From Bacillota bacterium (GTDB lineage Bacteria > Bacillota > Clostridia > Tissierellales > Peptoniphilaceae): a stretch of DNA of 64,000 bases. The notes below the pieces were generated by a model. That model was not told the origin of the DNA. It made no database searches and worked only from the letters and a program-made list of their open reading frames with translations. Positions 44,337 through 53,964 of the stretch are shown one piece after another (positions within the stretch are counted from its first letter, which is position 1; the number at the start of each line of letters is the position of its first letter). The DNA lies in the NCBI GenBank assembly GCA_028724185.1, contig JAQYDN010000002.1, positions 82,979 to 146,978 of the forward strand, read 5' to 3'. The position numbers were made by a program, and so were the translations under genes.

Positions 44337-44942
44337 TTATTCTTCAAAGGCGAAAACTTCCGCACTTTCAATCACGATGTCCTCATCCGGCTTATCCATG
44401 GCATTTCGATCGGCATTTGCGATCGCATCGACCACGTCCATGCCGTCGTACACTTGGCCAAAGACGGTATGCTTTCCGTCGAGCCAGAACGCGCCGCCCT
44501 TTTCCTTGTAGGCGTCGATGACGTCTGAGCTGTAGCCGTAACGCTCTCCGGCATCTTCCATTTGACCGATGATGTCGGCTTCGACGGTCGGTCCGTGGAC
44601 GATGAAAAACTGGCTTCCGTTCGTATTCGGCCCGGCATTCGCCATCGAGAGGGCGCCGACGATGTTCCTATAGTCCTTGTGGAATTCGTCTTGAAAGGCG
44701 CTTCCCCAGATGCTCTCTCCGCCGCGGCCGGTGCCGGTCGGGTCCCCGCCCTGAATCATAAAGTCGGGGATGACGCGGTGAAAGATGACCCCGTCGTAGT
44801 ATCCCTTCTCGATCAAGCCTTTAAAGTTTTCGACCGCCTTCGGCGCGGCCTCGGGAAACAGGCGGATGACGATGTCGCCCGCACTGGTGACGAGTTTCGC
44901 CATGGGATCGCCGACATGCGGTCTTTCTATTTGTTTTAACAT
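44337..44942 (-). CDS. Cyclophilin-type peptidyl-prolyl cis-trans isomerase
   Basis: A 201-residue cytoplasmic cyclophilin: [34 protein letters not shown] and [14 protein letters not shown] are the active-site blocks. There is no signal peptide. The ATG at 44942 is supported by AAGGAGG; a shorter start at MAKLV (44903) has no site. It lies directly downstream of map with a one-base gap and is probably cotranscribed. Confidence 0.95.
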   Translation of the reverse strand: MLKQIERPHVGDPMAKLVTSAGDIVIRLFPEAAPKAVENFKGLIEKGYYDGVIFHRVIPDFMIQGGDPTGTGRGGESIWGSAFQDEFHKDYRNIVGALSMANAGPNTNGSQFFIVHGPTVEADIIGQMEDAGERYGYSSDVIDAYKEKGGAFWLDGKHTVFGQVYDGMDVVDAIANADRNAMDKPDEDIVIESAEVFAFEE

Positions 44943-44943
44943 A

Positions 44944-45696
44944 TTAGCCTCCTTGTTCGGTTAAGACGATGACACCGTCTTCGGTGACCGCCAATGTATG
45001 TTCGTATTGGCACGACAGCGACCCGTCTCTGGTCCGTGCCGTCCATCCGTTGTCGTCCATCTTGATGGGCCAATCGCCCGAATTAATCATCGGCTCGATC
45101 GTAAAGACCATGCCCTCCTGAAGGCGCAGGCCCCGATCCGGTTTACCGTAGTGGAGGACCTGCGGGTCTTCGTGCATATTCGTCCCGATGCCGTGCCCGA
45201 CGAAGTCTCTTACGACCGAAAAGCCGTTTTTCTCCGCATGCGTTTGAATGACGTGGCCGATATCGCCCAAGCGCGTGCCGGGTTTGACGATGTCGATCGC
45301 CTTGTAGAGGCACTCTTTGGTGACCTTCATGAGCTTATCGACCTCTTCGCTCGTCTCGCCCACGGCGTAGCTCCACGCCGAGTCGGCGAGATAGCCGTCG
45401 ACGTTGACGACCATGTCGATCGTCAGCAGGTCGCCGTCTTGTAATTTTCGAGACGACGGAAATCCGTGACAGATCTCGTCATTGACCGACGCGCAAATAC
45501 TGTAGGGGAATCCCTCGTAGCCCTTTTGTTCGGGATAGCCGCCGCGCTCGGTGATAAATTTTTCGACAAATCGATCCAATTCGAGCGTGGTCACGCCGGG
45601 TTTGACCTCGTCTCTGAGCGCCCTGTGCACGGCGACCAATAGATCGGCTGCCGTCTGCATTTTTTCAATTTCGTGTTTGGTTTTTATAATAATCAA
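44944..45696 (-). CDS. map: Methionine aminopeptidase, type I
   Basis: Map removes the N-terminal methionine from nascent proteins. The 250-residue protein has the metal ligands in [32 protein letters not shown] and FTIEPM...[12 protein letters not shown]. It has no N-terminal SEC-C zinc extension. The start is taken as a TTG at 45696, which has GGGGAGG upstream and overlaps the preceding TGA stop (TTGA); the longer ORF-track start adds an arginine-rich tail that is upstream-gene sequence. It is not in the ribosomal operon as in many Bacillota. Confidence 0.94.
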   Translation of the reverse strand: MIIIKTKHEIEKMQTAADLLVAVHRALRDEVKPGVTTLELDRFVEKFITERGGYPEQKGYEGFPYSICASVNDEICHGFPSSRKLQDGDLLTIDMVVNVDGYLADSAWSYAVGETSEEVDKLMKVTKECLYKAIDIVKPGTRLGDIGHVIQTHAEKNGFSVVRDFVGHGIGTNMHEDPQVLHYGKPDRGLRLQEGMVFTIEPMINSGDWPIKMDDNGWTARTRDGSLSCQYEHTLAVTEDGVIVLTEQGG

Positions 45697-46586
45697 TCGT
45701 CTACCTCCCCGACAATTTCTCTTAAATCGTCGTCCCGCGACGCCCACATTTTGGCGTCGCCGTTAATGTCAATCGCCTTCTTCAAATCGCCGATGGCGCG
45801 TTCTCTCTCGCCGAGGCGCATGTAGCTGCACGCGCGATTATAGTAAAGATTGACGCTGTTTAAATGAAGGAGGATGCCCTTCGTCAAAATAGCGACGGCC
45901 TTTTCCGGTTCGCGACGGCGCAAATAAATCGCCGACATATTGAGATACGTCGGCGCATAATATTCGTCGTAAGACAAAGACTCTCGATACATCTCGAGGG
46001 CCTTCGCGTCCTCGTGCGTCTTTTGGTAGATTACGCCAAGGTTATAATACCCGATACTGTAAGTCGGGGACAGCGAAACCGCTTTTTTCGCGAGGGAGAG
46101 CGCCTTTTTATACTCTCGTCGCTCCTCGTAGATCGACGACATATCCGAAAAGACGATGCCGTTTTCCGGCACGAGCGCCGCACAGCGCTCGAACAGAGCG
46201 AGCGCATCGTCCTTGTATCCCCATCGATCGTAAAGGAGTGCGAGTTCGTAACAGGCGCTTTCATAGTTCGGATCCTTCGAGACCGCCTCTTCCAAATATT
46301 TAACGGCCTCCTTCTCCTTCCCGGCATTTTCCATCAGTACGCCCAGGGCGTAGTCCGCGCCGGGGTAATCTCCGATCTCCCGAATTTTACGAAATACCTC
46401 CGCGGCGCGCTCCTCGTCCCCTCGCTGCCAATACAAATCGGCGATCGAAAAGTACGAGTCGACCAAGGCCTCTTCATTCGGTGCAAATTTCAGCGACTTG
46501 ACCAATAGTTTCAAACCCTTGTCGGTATTTCCGCGTTCCAGGAAGTTTCGACTGAGGATTTGATAATTTTTCCATTTATCGGACAT
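45693..46586 (-). CDS. Tetratricopeptide-repeat protein
   Basis: A 297-residue protein made of consecutive TPR units across its whole length (for example ADYALGVLMENAGKEKEAVK and AVSLSPTYSIGYYNLGVIYQ), with no signal peptide or extra domain, so probably a cytoplasmic scaffold or adaptor. The ATG at 46586 (MSDKW) has GGGAGG upstream. It overlaps map by 4 bp, so its function may touch translation or protein maturation; that is inference. Confidence 0.85.
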   Translation of the reverse strand: MSDKWKNYQILSRNFLERGNTDKGLKLLVKSLKFAPNEEALVDSYFSIADLYWQRGDEERAAEVFRKIREIGDYPGADYALGVLMENAGKEKEAVKYLEEAVSKDPNYESACYELALLYDRWGYKDDALALFERCAALVPENGIVFSDMSSIYEERREYKKALSLAKKAVSLSPTYSIGYYNLGVIYQKTHEDAKALEMYRESLSYDEYYAPTYLNMSAIYLRRREPEKAVAILTKGILLHLNSVNLYYNRACSYMRLGERERAIGDLKKAIDINGDAKMWASRDDDLREIVGEVDD

Positions 46587-46615
46587 ATTCGCCTCCCGCA
46601 TGTATTATAACACAG

Positions 46616-48679
46616 TTATTTCGAAGACTTATAGCCCAGTATGGTCATGGCGATGGCGACACAGATGAGCGAGACGCCGACGTCGGCGAAGACGGCGAGC
46701 CACAGATTGCCGATCCCCAACAAACTCAAGATCACGACGAGTAATTTGACGACGAGCGCCAAGGTGATGTTTAAAAAGCTGATGTGGCGCGTCCGCTTCG
46801 AGAGATCGAATAAAAACGGCAGTTTCGCGATGTCGTCGCCCAACATGACGATATCGGCACTTTCGATCGCCATGTCGGCACCTCCCGTTCCCATCGCGAT
46901 CCCGACGTCGCTCTTTGCGAGGACGGGCGCGTCGTTGATGCCGTCGCCCACGTAGACGACGTTTTTATTGTCGGAGAGCGCGCGGTTTAAGGCGCCCACT
47001 TTCTCATCGGGCAGCAAGCCGCCGAAGGTCTCGTCGACTTCCAGTTCGTTTCCGACGCGTTCGACGAGCTCTTTCTTATCGCCCGAGAAAATATACATCT
47101 TGAGGTTGCGGTGCAGTTTTTTAAGCGCATCCGCGACGCCGTCCTTAATCGAGTCCGTAAACGAGATGCGGCCGAGCAGAACTTTTTCCTGCACGACGAA
47201 GACCGACGTCATTGCGACGGATTCAAAGGGCGATTTCAGGCCCAAACTTTCGAGGAGCGCCTCGTTTCCGACCGCCGTCTCTTTTCCGTCAATCTCACAG
47301 ACGATGCCCTTCCCCGAAATTTCTCGGTAGTTTTTCGCCCCTCCCGCGGGTTCCGCCTCGGCGAGAAGCGACTGCGCGATCGGGTGGTTCGAGTATTGTT
47401 CGGCCGTCGCGGCCACCGTAAGCACCGTCTCTTCGTCGACACCCTGTGTGTCGACGCGCGCGACCGAAAACTTCCCGTCGGTCAGCGTCCCCGTCTTGTC
47501 GAAGGCGATCGCATCGGATTCCGAGAGCGTTTCAATCGCCGTCGCGCCCTTGACGAAAATACCCTCTCTCGACGCGCGGCCGATGCTTGCAAACATCGTA
47601 AGCGGCACCGAAAGCACGAGGGCACACGGGCAACTGATGATTAAAAACGCACACGCCTTGTAGATCCACGCGTCCCACACGCCGCCGAAGAAGAGCGGCG
47701 GAACGATCGCGACGATGAGCGCCGCGACGACGACGATCGGCGTGTAAATCGATGCAAAGCGGTTGATCCACGTCTCCGTCGCACTCTTATTGAGTCGCGC
47801 GTCGTCGACGAGTTTTTCGATCTTCGCCATCGCGGAATCTTCCGCGCGCTTGGTGACGACGACTTCAAACGCACCGTCCAAGGCGATCGCACCCGCGAGC
47901 AACTCGTCGCCCACGTCGGCGGCGATCGGCGTCGATTCTCCCGTCATGTGTTGGTTGGAGATATGGCCCACTCCCTCGACGACTTTCGCATCGGCGGTGA
48001 GCGTATCGCCCGCCCTCAAGACCAGGCGGTCTCCGACGGAGACGTCCTTCGCTTCGACCTCGACGACCTTTCCGTCTTTTAAGAGGTGAGCCGTTTCCAC
48101 GTCGCGCTTCAAGAGATCCTGCACGGAATTCGTCGCCCGATCGAGCGCGTAGTCTTGAAGCGCCTCGCCGAGGCGATAAAATAAGAGGACGCCCAGCGCC
48201 TCGTAATGTTCGCCGATATAAAATGCGGCGATCGAAGCGATTGCCATAAGCAGGTTTTCGTCGAATACCATCCCGACGCGAATTCCCCGAATGGCATTTG
48301 CGAAAATATCATACCCCGCGATCACCAAGATCACGCCCGTGACGATCGTCTCGGCCGGCCCGTCGAGAAGCCTTCCGGCGATAAACGCCGCCGCGATCAG
48401 GACCGCGATCGTCAAGACCTCTTTTTTCAGAGGGCTTTCTTCGCGTTCTCCGTCGCCGCGAGCTTCTTTACCCGTTTCCCGGACGACGATGTCTCGCTCC
48501 ACGTCGGAAGCAATTTTTTGAATGTCCGCGCGCATCGTCGGCGATTCGCCTTCGACGACGACGCGCTTGTTCATAAAATCGACGGTCGCATTTTCGACAT
48601 ACGGCAGTTTTTGAATGCGCTGTTCTATTTTATTCGCACAGCTCGGACAACCTAAATTTTCCAGTTCATACGTCCGCAA
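46616..48679 (-). CDS. Heavy-metal translocating P1B-type ATPase (Zn/Cd/Pb-like)
   Basis: A 687-residue pump with an N-terminal HMA domain whose metal motif is CPSC (11-14), the TGES loop (247-250), the membrane CPC motif (350-352), the phosphorylation site DKTGT (394-398) and the hinge GDGINDAPVLAKSDVGIAMG. The CPC with a downstream SFLNITLALVVK segment resembles the Zn/Cd/Pb exporters (CadA/ZntA) more than the Cu pumps, but I cannot fix the metal. The start is a TTG at 48679, 7 bp after AGGAGG; a nearer ATG is out of frame. No ArsR/CadC regulator is adjacent. Confidence 0.93.
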   Translation of the reverse strand: MRTYELENLGCPSCANKIEQRIQKLPYVENATVDFMNKRVVVEGESPTMRADIQKIASDVERDIVVRETGKEARGDGEREESPLKKEVLTIAVLIAAAFIAGRLLDGPAETIVTGVILVIAGYDIFANAIRGIRVGMVFDENLLMAIASIAAFYIGEHYEALGVLLFYRLGEALQDYALDRATNSVQDLLKRDVETAHLLKDGKVVEVEAKDVSVGDRLVLRAGDTLTADAKVVEGVGHISNQHMTGESTPIAADVGDELLAGAIALDGAFEVVVTKRAEDSAMAKIEKLVDDARLNKSATETWINRFASIYTPIVVVAALIVAIVPPLFFGGVWDAWIYKACAFLIISCPCALVLSVPLTMFASIGRASREGIFVKGATAIETLSESDAIAFDKTGTLTDGKFSVARVDTQGVDEETVLTVAATAEQYSNHPIAQSLLAEAEPAGGAKNYREISGKGIVCEIDGKETAVGNEALLESLGLKSPFESVAMTSVFVVQEKVLLGRISFTDSIKDGVADALKKLHRNLKMYIFSGDKKELVERVGNELEVDETFGGLLPDEKVGALNRALSDNKNVVYVGDGINDAPVLAKSDVGIAMGTGGADMAIESADIVMLGDDIAKLPFLFDLSKRTRHISFLNITLALVVKLLVVILSLLGIGNLWLAVFADVGVSLICVAIAMTILGYKSSK

Positions 48680-48718
48680 AACATTTCCTCCTATTCATAT
48701 GTTTGTTTACTCATATAT

Positions 48719-48747
48719 AGTCTATTCGTCAACTGTGATTTTGTCAA
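48719..48747 (-). promoter_or_regulatory. Promoter of the metal ATPase gene with nearby repeats
   Basis: On the minus strand a perfect TTGACA and TAGACT are separated by 17 bp. Downstream lie ATATGAGTA and ATATGAATA, near-copies that could be a metal-regulator site; that role is inference. Confidence 0.65.
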
Positions 48748-48841
48748 CCGTTTTCTTCGTTTTCGCCGCGCCCCTTTACGGAAAAATCTTCGCCTCTAAA
48801 GCCGTCCGGTTCTATCCCGATCGAGGTATGGTCCGACAAAT

Positions 48842-48874
48842 AAAAAAGGCCGCGAGAGGGGCTCGTGACCTTTT
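48842..48874 (-). terminator. Terminator downstream of the nitroreductase-like gene
   Basis: On the minus strand AAGGTCACGAG-CCCC-TCTCGCGGCCTT is followed by a T-run; the stem has small mismatches. Confidence 0.75.
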
Positions 48875-48901
48875 AAAAACATATTGTTTAGCTGTTTATT
48901 A

Positions 48902-49705
48902 TTAGAGGGAAGTCTTTGCGACCGGCTCGAGTCCGTCGACGTCGGCACCTTCGATCAATTCCCATCTCTTTTGCGTTCCCGTATTGGCGAGCATGGCTTC
49001 GTAGTAGTACATGACGACGCCGATATCGACGTAGCTCTTTTCGCCCTTGCTCTTGTCCATATAAAGCGTCACCGTTCCGTCGTCTTTTAAGAGGAAACGC
49101 CAAGGTTGCGCGTTGACGTGGCTCGGCGCAAAGCGGATCGACGAGAATAAGTCGAATAATCCGTAGTTTTCGAGGTCGGCAAGCGACGCCGGCGAATCCA
49201 AGTGGTCCTTAAATACCAACTCGTCGACGCTGTGTCTCGGGCTGACGCGGTCTTCGTCGAAAACGTCTTGAACTTTCGACTTGCCGAATCCGATGATATA
49301 GTCGACGAATTCCCCGCCTTCTCCGAAGAGTGAGCGCTTCGTGTCGGCATCGACTTGGGTTACGGTGATCCAGCACGTTCCGAAATTTAATTCGATTAAA
49401 GCCGTATTCAACATTTCCAAGTAGTATCCGGTGCGAATAAGCTCGGCCTTATCGTGGCTCTTTACGCGAAGTGCGATATAGTAAGGTGCGGCAATCATGA
49501 CCCCGCCGTAACCGGCCTTGCCCTTGAGGCGTTCGGCGATCGTATCGCCGTTTTCGTAAAATGCAAAGCTGACGTCGCTATCTTTCGCCTTGGATTCGAC
49601 CTCGCTGATTTCATCGCGTACTGCTTTCATTTCTAAATCGGATAATTTTGTCGGTGCGAATTCGCGAACCGTCCTTCTCTTTTGCAAGAAATTTGTCATG
49701 ACCAT
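48902..49705 (-). CDS. Nitroreductase-family protein (TM1586-like)
   Basis: A 267-residue protein that starts with the nitroreductase motif FLQKRRTVREFAPTKLSD and contains LEMLNTALIELNFGTCWI, but is longer than ordinary NfsB-type enzymes and looks like two half-copies in one chain (the second half has FSSIRFAPSHVNAQPWRFLL). This matches the TM1586-type family, which forms an FMN site within one chain. It may reduce nitro or quinone compounds; the natural substrate is unknown. The ATG at 49705 follows AGGAGG by 8 bp. It is monocistronic. Confidence 0.85.
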   Translation of the reverse strand: MVMTNFLQKRRTVREFAPTKLSDLEMKAVRDEISEVESKAKDSDVSFAFYENGDTIAERLKGKAGYGGVMIAAPYYIALRVKSHDKAELIRTGYYLEMLNTALIELNFGTCWITVTQVDADTKRSLFGEGGEFVDYIIGFGKSKVQDVFDEDRVSPRHSVDELVFKDHLDSPASLADLENYGLFDLFSSIRFAPSHVNAQPWRFLLKDDGTVTLYMDKSKGEKSYVDIGVVMYYYEAMLANTGTQKRWELIEGADVDGLEPVAKTSL

Positions 49706-49723
49706 AGTATCGTCCTCCTCTTG

Positions 49724-50281
49724 TTAAAACCATTTTGCCACGGCGCCATAAACATATATATGTACAACGTAACCGACGACGACGCCGATTATCATCCCCG
49801 CCAATACGTCGGTGGGATAGTGCACAGCTAGATATGTTCTTGAAATCGCCACGAGTAACGCTAAAATAATGAATATCGCGGCTAACTTGGGAAAATAAAG
49901 AGAAAATGTCGTTGCGACGGTAAAGGCTGCCGTCGTATGTCCTGAAGGAAATGAATAATCCCTGAGATCGATGCCGTACGTATTTAAATTCTTCGTCACC
50001 CAATACGGCCGGCTGCGACTGACTGCGCGCTTTAATATTTGAGCGACGATCGTACTTATGACAAGAGCCAGTACCGATTCGTGGGCGGCATGGCCGATCC
50101 AACGTTTTCCGAAAACCAACATGACGACGGACAAGACCACGAGAAACTTCGGGCCCGCGATATGGGTATAATGATAGAAAAATACATCACCCGCTCGGCT
50201 CTTCAGCTTCTTGTTGATCGCATCCATAAAATAGTCGTCAAAAGCTTTAAATGGATTTTTCATCTTCACCATCCCGTACAT
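49724..50281 (-). CDS. PAP2-family membrane phosphatase
   Basis: A 185-residue integral membrane protein with five to six hydrophobic segments and the PAP2 active-site motifs KRAVSRSRP (KX6RP), PSGHTTA (PSGH) and the distal SRTYLAVHYPTD (SRX5HX3D). It probably dephosphorylates undecaprenyl pyrophosphate or a phospholipid phosphate. I start it at the ATG at 50281, which has GGAG 5 bp upstream and a TATAAT just before it; the ORF track adds about 100 residues of antisense helicase sequence. Confidence 0.9.
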   Translation of the reverse strand: MYGMVKMKNPFKAFDDYFMDAINKKLKSRAGDVFFYHYTHIAGPKFLVVLSVVMLVFGKRWIGHAAHESVLALVISTIVAQILKRAVSRSRPYWVTKNLNTYGIDLRDYSFPSGHTTAAFTVATTFSLYFPKLAAIFIILALLVAISRTYLAVHYPTDVLAGMIIGVVVGYVVHIYVYGAVAKWF

Positions 50282-50294
50282 ACCTACTCCATTC

Positions 50295-50323
50295 ATTATA
50301 TACCAAGCGTTTCCCGTTGAAAA
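50295..50323 (-). promoter_or_regulatory. Promoter of the PAP2 gene
   Basis: On the minus strand TTTTCA and a perfect TATAAT are 17 bp apart. A TGATATACT extended -10 for the divergent helicase gene is near 50344. Confidence 0.7.
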
Positions 50324-50366
50324 GGACAATTCGAAGAAGAAGTGATATACTCCCTTCGAGGTGACT

Positions 50367-52229
50367 ATGAATTTAACAGACGAACAACGCCGCGCGATGT
50401 GCCACGAGACGGGTCCCGCACTCGTCTTGGCGGTTCCCGGAAGCGGAAAGACCACGATGCTTCTAAGCCGAACCAAGCGCCTGATCGACCGCGGCATCGA
50501 CAGACGACGAATTCTTACCATTACGTTTTCAAAGGCGTCGACGCGCGACCTTCGCGTGCGATATGCCGACTTGTTCGGGGAGAAAGACATCCCCTCGTTC
50601 TCGACGATTCACGGCTTTTGCTACTCCGTCTTAAAAAACTACGAGCGGCGAAGCGGCATCCGCTATACCCTGATCGAATCGACTCGAGGCATCAACAAGT
50701 GGCGCATCCTCACCGACCTCTGGAAAGCGTTGCTACACCGTTTGCCCAACGAAGATCAGATCGAGACGCTAATTGAAGAGATCAGCTACGTCAAAAACAA
50801 GATGCTCGATCCCGAAGCCTTTCAAAGGGACGCCCAGTCGCCGCTGTTTCTAAAGTTTTATACCCGTTACGAGGCACTTAAAAAAGAACGATTGTGGATC
50901 GACTTCGACGATATGATCACCCTGACACTCGAGATCTTTAATAAAGACCCGGGACTCCTTCGGGCCATCCAAAAGACCTACGATTACGTTCAGGTGGACG
51001 AGGGGCAGGACACCTCGAAGGGGCAACTTCTCATCATCGACGCCGTCATCTCGCCCCACCGAAACCTCTTTATCGTCGCCGACGACGACCAGGCCATCTA
51101 CAGCTTCCGCGGCGCCGACTTCCGCGAACTCCTCGCACTCCCCGACCGCTACCCCGATCTGAAAACCTACTACCTCTCGAAAAACTTCCGATCGAGCTCG
51201 ACCATCGTCGAAATGAGCACGCGGTTTATCGCGCAAAACAGAGGCCGCTACGACAAGACGCCCGTCGCCGTTCGCCCCGAAGGACCCGAGATGCGCGCGA
51301 TCGAACTCAACACACTCGACAAACAATACGAGTACATCCTCTCGGAGATCGAGGCAAATCATCTGAACGACGTCGCCGTCTTATATCGCAACCACATCTC
51401 CGCCATCGGCCTCGTCGAGTGTTTGGAGCGCCATCAGGTGCCGTTTACCTCGCGCCGGGGCGGGCTCCGATTTTTTCACCACTGGGTGCTGAACGACTTG
51501 ATGACGATCTATCGATTCGCCGAAGACCCCTCCGACCTCGAGGCGTTCTCGACCTTTTACTATAAAATACGCGGCTACATCTCTAAAAAAATGATCGCCG
51601 CCCTGGAAAAAAAAGGCGTCGCCTCGTCGGTCTTCGACTCTCTCCTCGAAATGGATCTGCCCGATTACATGCGCAGAGATCTAAAGGCGCTGAAGCGCGA
51701 CTTTCTCTATTTAAAGGACCTGCCTCCGAGGGAGGGTTTCCGCTTTATCCAAAAGGATCTCGAGTACGAACACTACATCCGCCACCACGCCGCCACCTTC
51801 GGTTCCTCGGCGGCGACGTCGATGCGCATCCTCTACTACGCGAAGTACATCGCGAAAAAGAGCGCGAACTTCGACGAATTCCTCGGGCGGTTAAAGACGC
51901 TCGACCGCCTGTTGCGGGGCGGAGCCGCCGCCGAACCGGGCCTCGTGCTTTCGACGCTTCACGGCGCGAAGGGCCTCGAGTTCGACGCGGTCTTTCTGAT
52001 CGACTTAAACGACGACACCATTCCCGCCGAGGCGAAGGCGAACGACACTGTTTCCGAGCGCGCACGCGCCCTCGAAGAGGAGCGACGACTCTTTTACGTC
52101 GGCATGACCCGTGCAAAGAACCGGCTCTACTTTCTGCGGTCGAAAAAAATCGATCGCGAGGCGACCTCGCCCTCGCCCTTTTACACCTGGGCTAAAAAAG
52201 ATATCGTGACACATAGAAAAAAGCGGTGA
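50367..52229 (+). CDS. UvrD/PcrA-like superfamily 1 DNA helicase
   Basis: A 620-residue SF1A helicase: Walker A AVPGSGKTTML near residue 25, the DEGQD form of the Walker B box (VDEGQDTSKGQ), motif III DDDQAIYSFRGA, and the C-terminal motifs STLHGAKGLEFDAVFL and FYVGMTRAKNRLYF. It is about 100 residues shorter than PcrA and lacks the C-terminal Tudor-like tail, so it is an accessory helicase rather than PcrA itself. The ATG at 50367 with GAGGTG is preferred to the GTG two codons earlier. It is divergent from the PAP2 gene and has its own terminator. Confidence 0.92.
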   Translation: MNLTDEQRRAMCHETGPALVLAVPGSGKTTMLLSRTKRLIDRGIDRRRILTITFSKASTRDLRVRYADLFGEKDIPSFSTIHGFCYSVLKNYERRSGIRYTLIESTRGINKWRILTDLWKALLHRLPNEDQIETLIEEISYVKNKMLDPEAFQRDAQSPLFLKFYTRYEALKKERLWIDFDDMITLTLEIFNKDPGLLRAIQKTYDYVQVDEGQDTSKGQLLIIDAVISPHRNLFIVADDDQAIYSFRGADFRELLALPDRYPDLKTYYLSKNFRSSSTIVEMSTRFIAQNRGRYDKTPVAVRPEGPEMRAIELNTLDKQYEYILSEIEANHLNDVAVLYRNHISAIGLVECLERHQVPFTSRRGGLRFFHHWVLNDLMTIYRFAEDPSDLEAFSTFYYKIRGYISKKMIAALEKKGVASSVFDSLLEMDLPDYMRRDLKALKRDFLYLKDLPPREGFRFIQKDLEYEHYIRHHAATFGSSAATSMRILYYAKYIAKKSANFDEFLGRLKTLDRLLRGGAAAEPGLVLSTLHGAKGLEFDAVFLIDLNDDTIPAEAKANDTVSERARALEEERRLFYVGMTRAKNRLYFLRSKKIDREATSPSPFYTWAKKDIVTHRKKR

Positions 52230-52245
52230 TACCACCGCTTTTTTT
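52217..52245. terminator. Bidirectional terminator between the helicase and DUF47 genes
   Basis: AAAAAAGCGGTGATACCACC followed by GCTTTTTTT: a stem with A- and T-runs on either side between convergent genes. Confidence 0.9.
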
Positions 52246-52870
52246 AACCATTTTTAAGCATCGCCGACTCGAACTCGTTGGCACACGTCTCGATGCTGTC
52301 CATGCAGTTTTCCAATAAATGGAGGATTTCCTTCCATACGATAACTTTTCGCGCGTCGAACGAACCCGAAAAATCGAAGAGCGAACGCATCGAGTTGATG
52401 TAGAGCCCGTCGCCCTTTCCCTCCAGCGAGTTGATCTGAATGATCTTCTTCTTCACTTCGTTCGAACGCTTAAAATTACTGAATTCCAAGACGACTTCCT
52501 CTAAAATCATCGTTCCCTCGACGATCAGGTCGACAAACTCCAGCGTCTCCGGCAGAAGATGGTGCACGCGGTACATATAAAGGCCGAGCAAGACGTCCTC
52601 GATGCTGTCGACGACGGTATCGAGTTTTTCCGTAATCTGAATGATGTCCTCTCGCTCGATAGGCGGCAAAAATTCAATGGCCAGCCGGTTCATGATCTCG
52701 TGCATAATCTGGTCGCTGTCGTTTTCGATGCGCTTCATCGCCTCCCCTTTTTTCCGGATCGACGTCGCGTCGAATTGACCGAGCGTCGTCTGTAAAAGCT
52801 CCGCGGCATCCGACGCTTTTTGCGCCATTTGACTGAACTTATTGAAATAATCGAATTTTATTTCTCTCAT
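52244..52870 (-). CDS. DUF47/PhoU-like protein, partner of the PiT transporter
   Basis: A 208-residue all-helical protein of the DUF47 (PhoU_div) family: AGEAMKRIENDSDQIMHEI-type helices with acidic metal-binding residues (EREDIIQITEKLDTVVDSIED). Such proteins are nearly always encoded beside PiT transporters and are thought to modulate them. The ATG at 52870 follows AGGAG and lies 8 bp after the PiT stop; the ORF track extends 118 residues too far into PiT in another frame. Confidence 0.9.
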   Translation of the reverse strand: MREIKFDYFNKFSQMAQKASDAAELLQTTLGQFDATSIRKKGEAMKRIENDSDQIMHEIMNRLAIEFLPPIEREDIIQITEKLDTVVDSIEDVLLGLYMYRVHHLLPETLEFVDLIVEGTMILEEVVLEFSNFKRSNEVKKKIIQINSLEGKGDGLYINSMRSLFDFSGSFDARKVIVWKEILHLLENCMDSIETCANEFESAMLKNG

Positions 52871-52878
52871 GGAAACTC

Positions 52879-53931
52879 CTAAAAAATTCTGATAAATACA
52901 TAAGTCACGGCATATCCGATGAGGCCGCAGCCCGGAAATGTCAACAGCCAGGCCAGGACCATCTCGCCGACGAGGCCCCAGTTTACGTTTTTTAAATGCT
53001 TCGAAGCGCCGACGCCCATAATCGCCGTCGTCTTTGTGTGGGTCGTCGATATGGGAATCCCCGTCAAAGACGCCGCGAGCAAACTGACGGCGGCGCCGAT
53101 ATCGGCCGCGAAGCCTTCGTAGGTCTCGAGCTTGACCATATTGATCCCCACCGATTTGATGATCCTGAGTCCGCCGCAACTCGTGCCGAAGCCGATCACG
53201 ATCGAGACCATGATCATAAGCCACGTCGGAACGACAAAGTGACCGCTCGCGCCCATTCCCGAGACGAGGCCGAAAGCGAGCATAAAGACGCCCATAAACT
53301 TTTGGCCGTCCTGCGCCCCGTGCATAAACGCCATCGCCGCGGCGGAGACGACCTGTCCTTTTTTAAAGAAGTCCTTGGACTTTCGGCGGTCGGTATTGAC
53401 AAATATCCGCTTGATGATGCCGACGACGACATAGCCCATCGCAAAACCCAAAAAGGTCGACAGGAACAGACCGTAGATATTTTTCATCCACTCGCCGCCG
53501 TTGATGCCGCTCAGGCCGCCGTGCAGGGCGATCGCCGATCCCGACAGACCCGCGATGAGCGCGTGCGATTCGGAGGTGGGTATGCCGAAGTACCACGCGC
53601 CCGTCGCCCAGATCACGATACTTACCTGGGCGGCACAAAGGGCGATCGCCGCCTCGTGCATATTGCCGTTAAAATCGACCATGTTAAAGATCGTCTCGGC
53701 GACGTCGGCGTTGATCGCCGTCATAATAAATACGCCGAGAAAGTTAAACAGCGTCGCCAGGTAAATCGCCTTTTGCGGCTCGATGGTCCGCGTCGAAATG
53801 GCCGTCGCGATGGCATTCGGCGCGTCGGTCCAGCCATTGACGAATACGACGGCCAACACGAGGATCGTCGTAATAAAAATAGCCGGGCTGTCTGCGAGCA
53901 CCTCTATGAATTCTTGTAGCGTAACGGTCAT
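52879..53931 (-). CDS. pit: PiT-family inorganic phosphate transporter
   Basis: A 350-residue membrane protein with about ten hydrophobic segments and the duplicated PiT signatures VNGWTDAPNAIATAISTRTI near the N-terminus and MAFMHGAQDGQKFMGV in the second half. It imports phosphate, or metal-phosphate, with a cation gradient. It forms an operon with the DUF47 partner. Being the only phosphate uptake gene here, it says nothing about a Pst system elsewhere. Confidence 0.93.
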   Translation of the reverse strand: MTVTLQEFIEVLADSPAIFITTILVLAVVFVNGWTDAPNAIATAISTRTIEPQKAIYLATLFNFLGVFIMTAINADVAETIFNMVDFNGNMHEAAIALCAAQVSIVIWATGAWYFGIPTSESHALIAGLSGSAIALHGGLSGINGGEWMKNIYGLFLSTFLGFAMGYVVVGIIKRIFVNTDRRKSKDFFKKGQVVSAAAMAFMHGAQDGQKFMGVFMLAFGLVSGMGASGHFVVPTWLMIMVSIVIGFGTSCGGLRIIKSVGINMVKLETYEGFAADIGAAVSLLAASLTGIPISTTHTKTTAIMGVGASKHLKNVNWGLVGEMVLAWLLTFPGCGLIGYAVTYVFIRIF

Positions 53932-53964
53932 GCCCTTTCCTTCCAGTGATTCATTGCCGAAACG

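Noticed and set aside
50282-50590. N-terminal extension of the PAP2 ORF in the track
   Set aside because: It is antisense to the start of the helicase gene; a ribosome binding site and TATAAT box point to the ATG at 50281.
52871-53224. N-terminal extension of the DUF47 ORF in the track
   Set aside because: This part is PiT coding sequence in another frame; the AGGAG-preceded ATG at 52870 gives the normal family length.
52996-53919. 307-aa plus-strand ORF opposite the PiT gene
   Set aside because: Antisense shadow; extremely rich in Arg, Asp and His, unlike any protein family.
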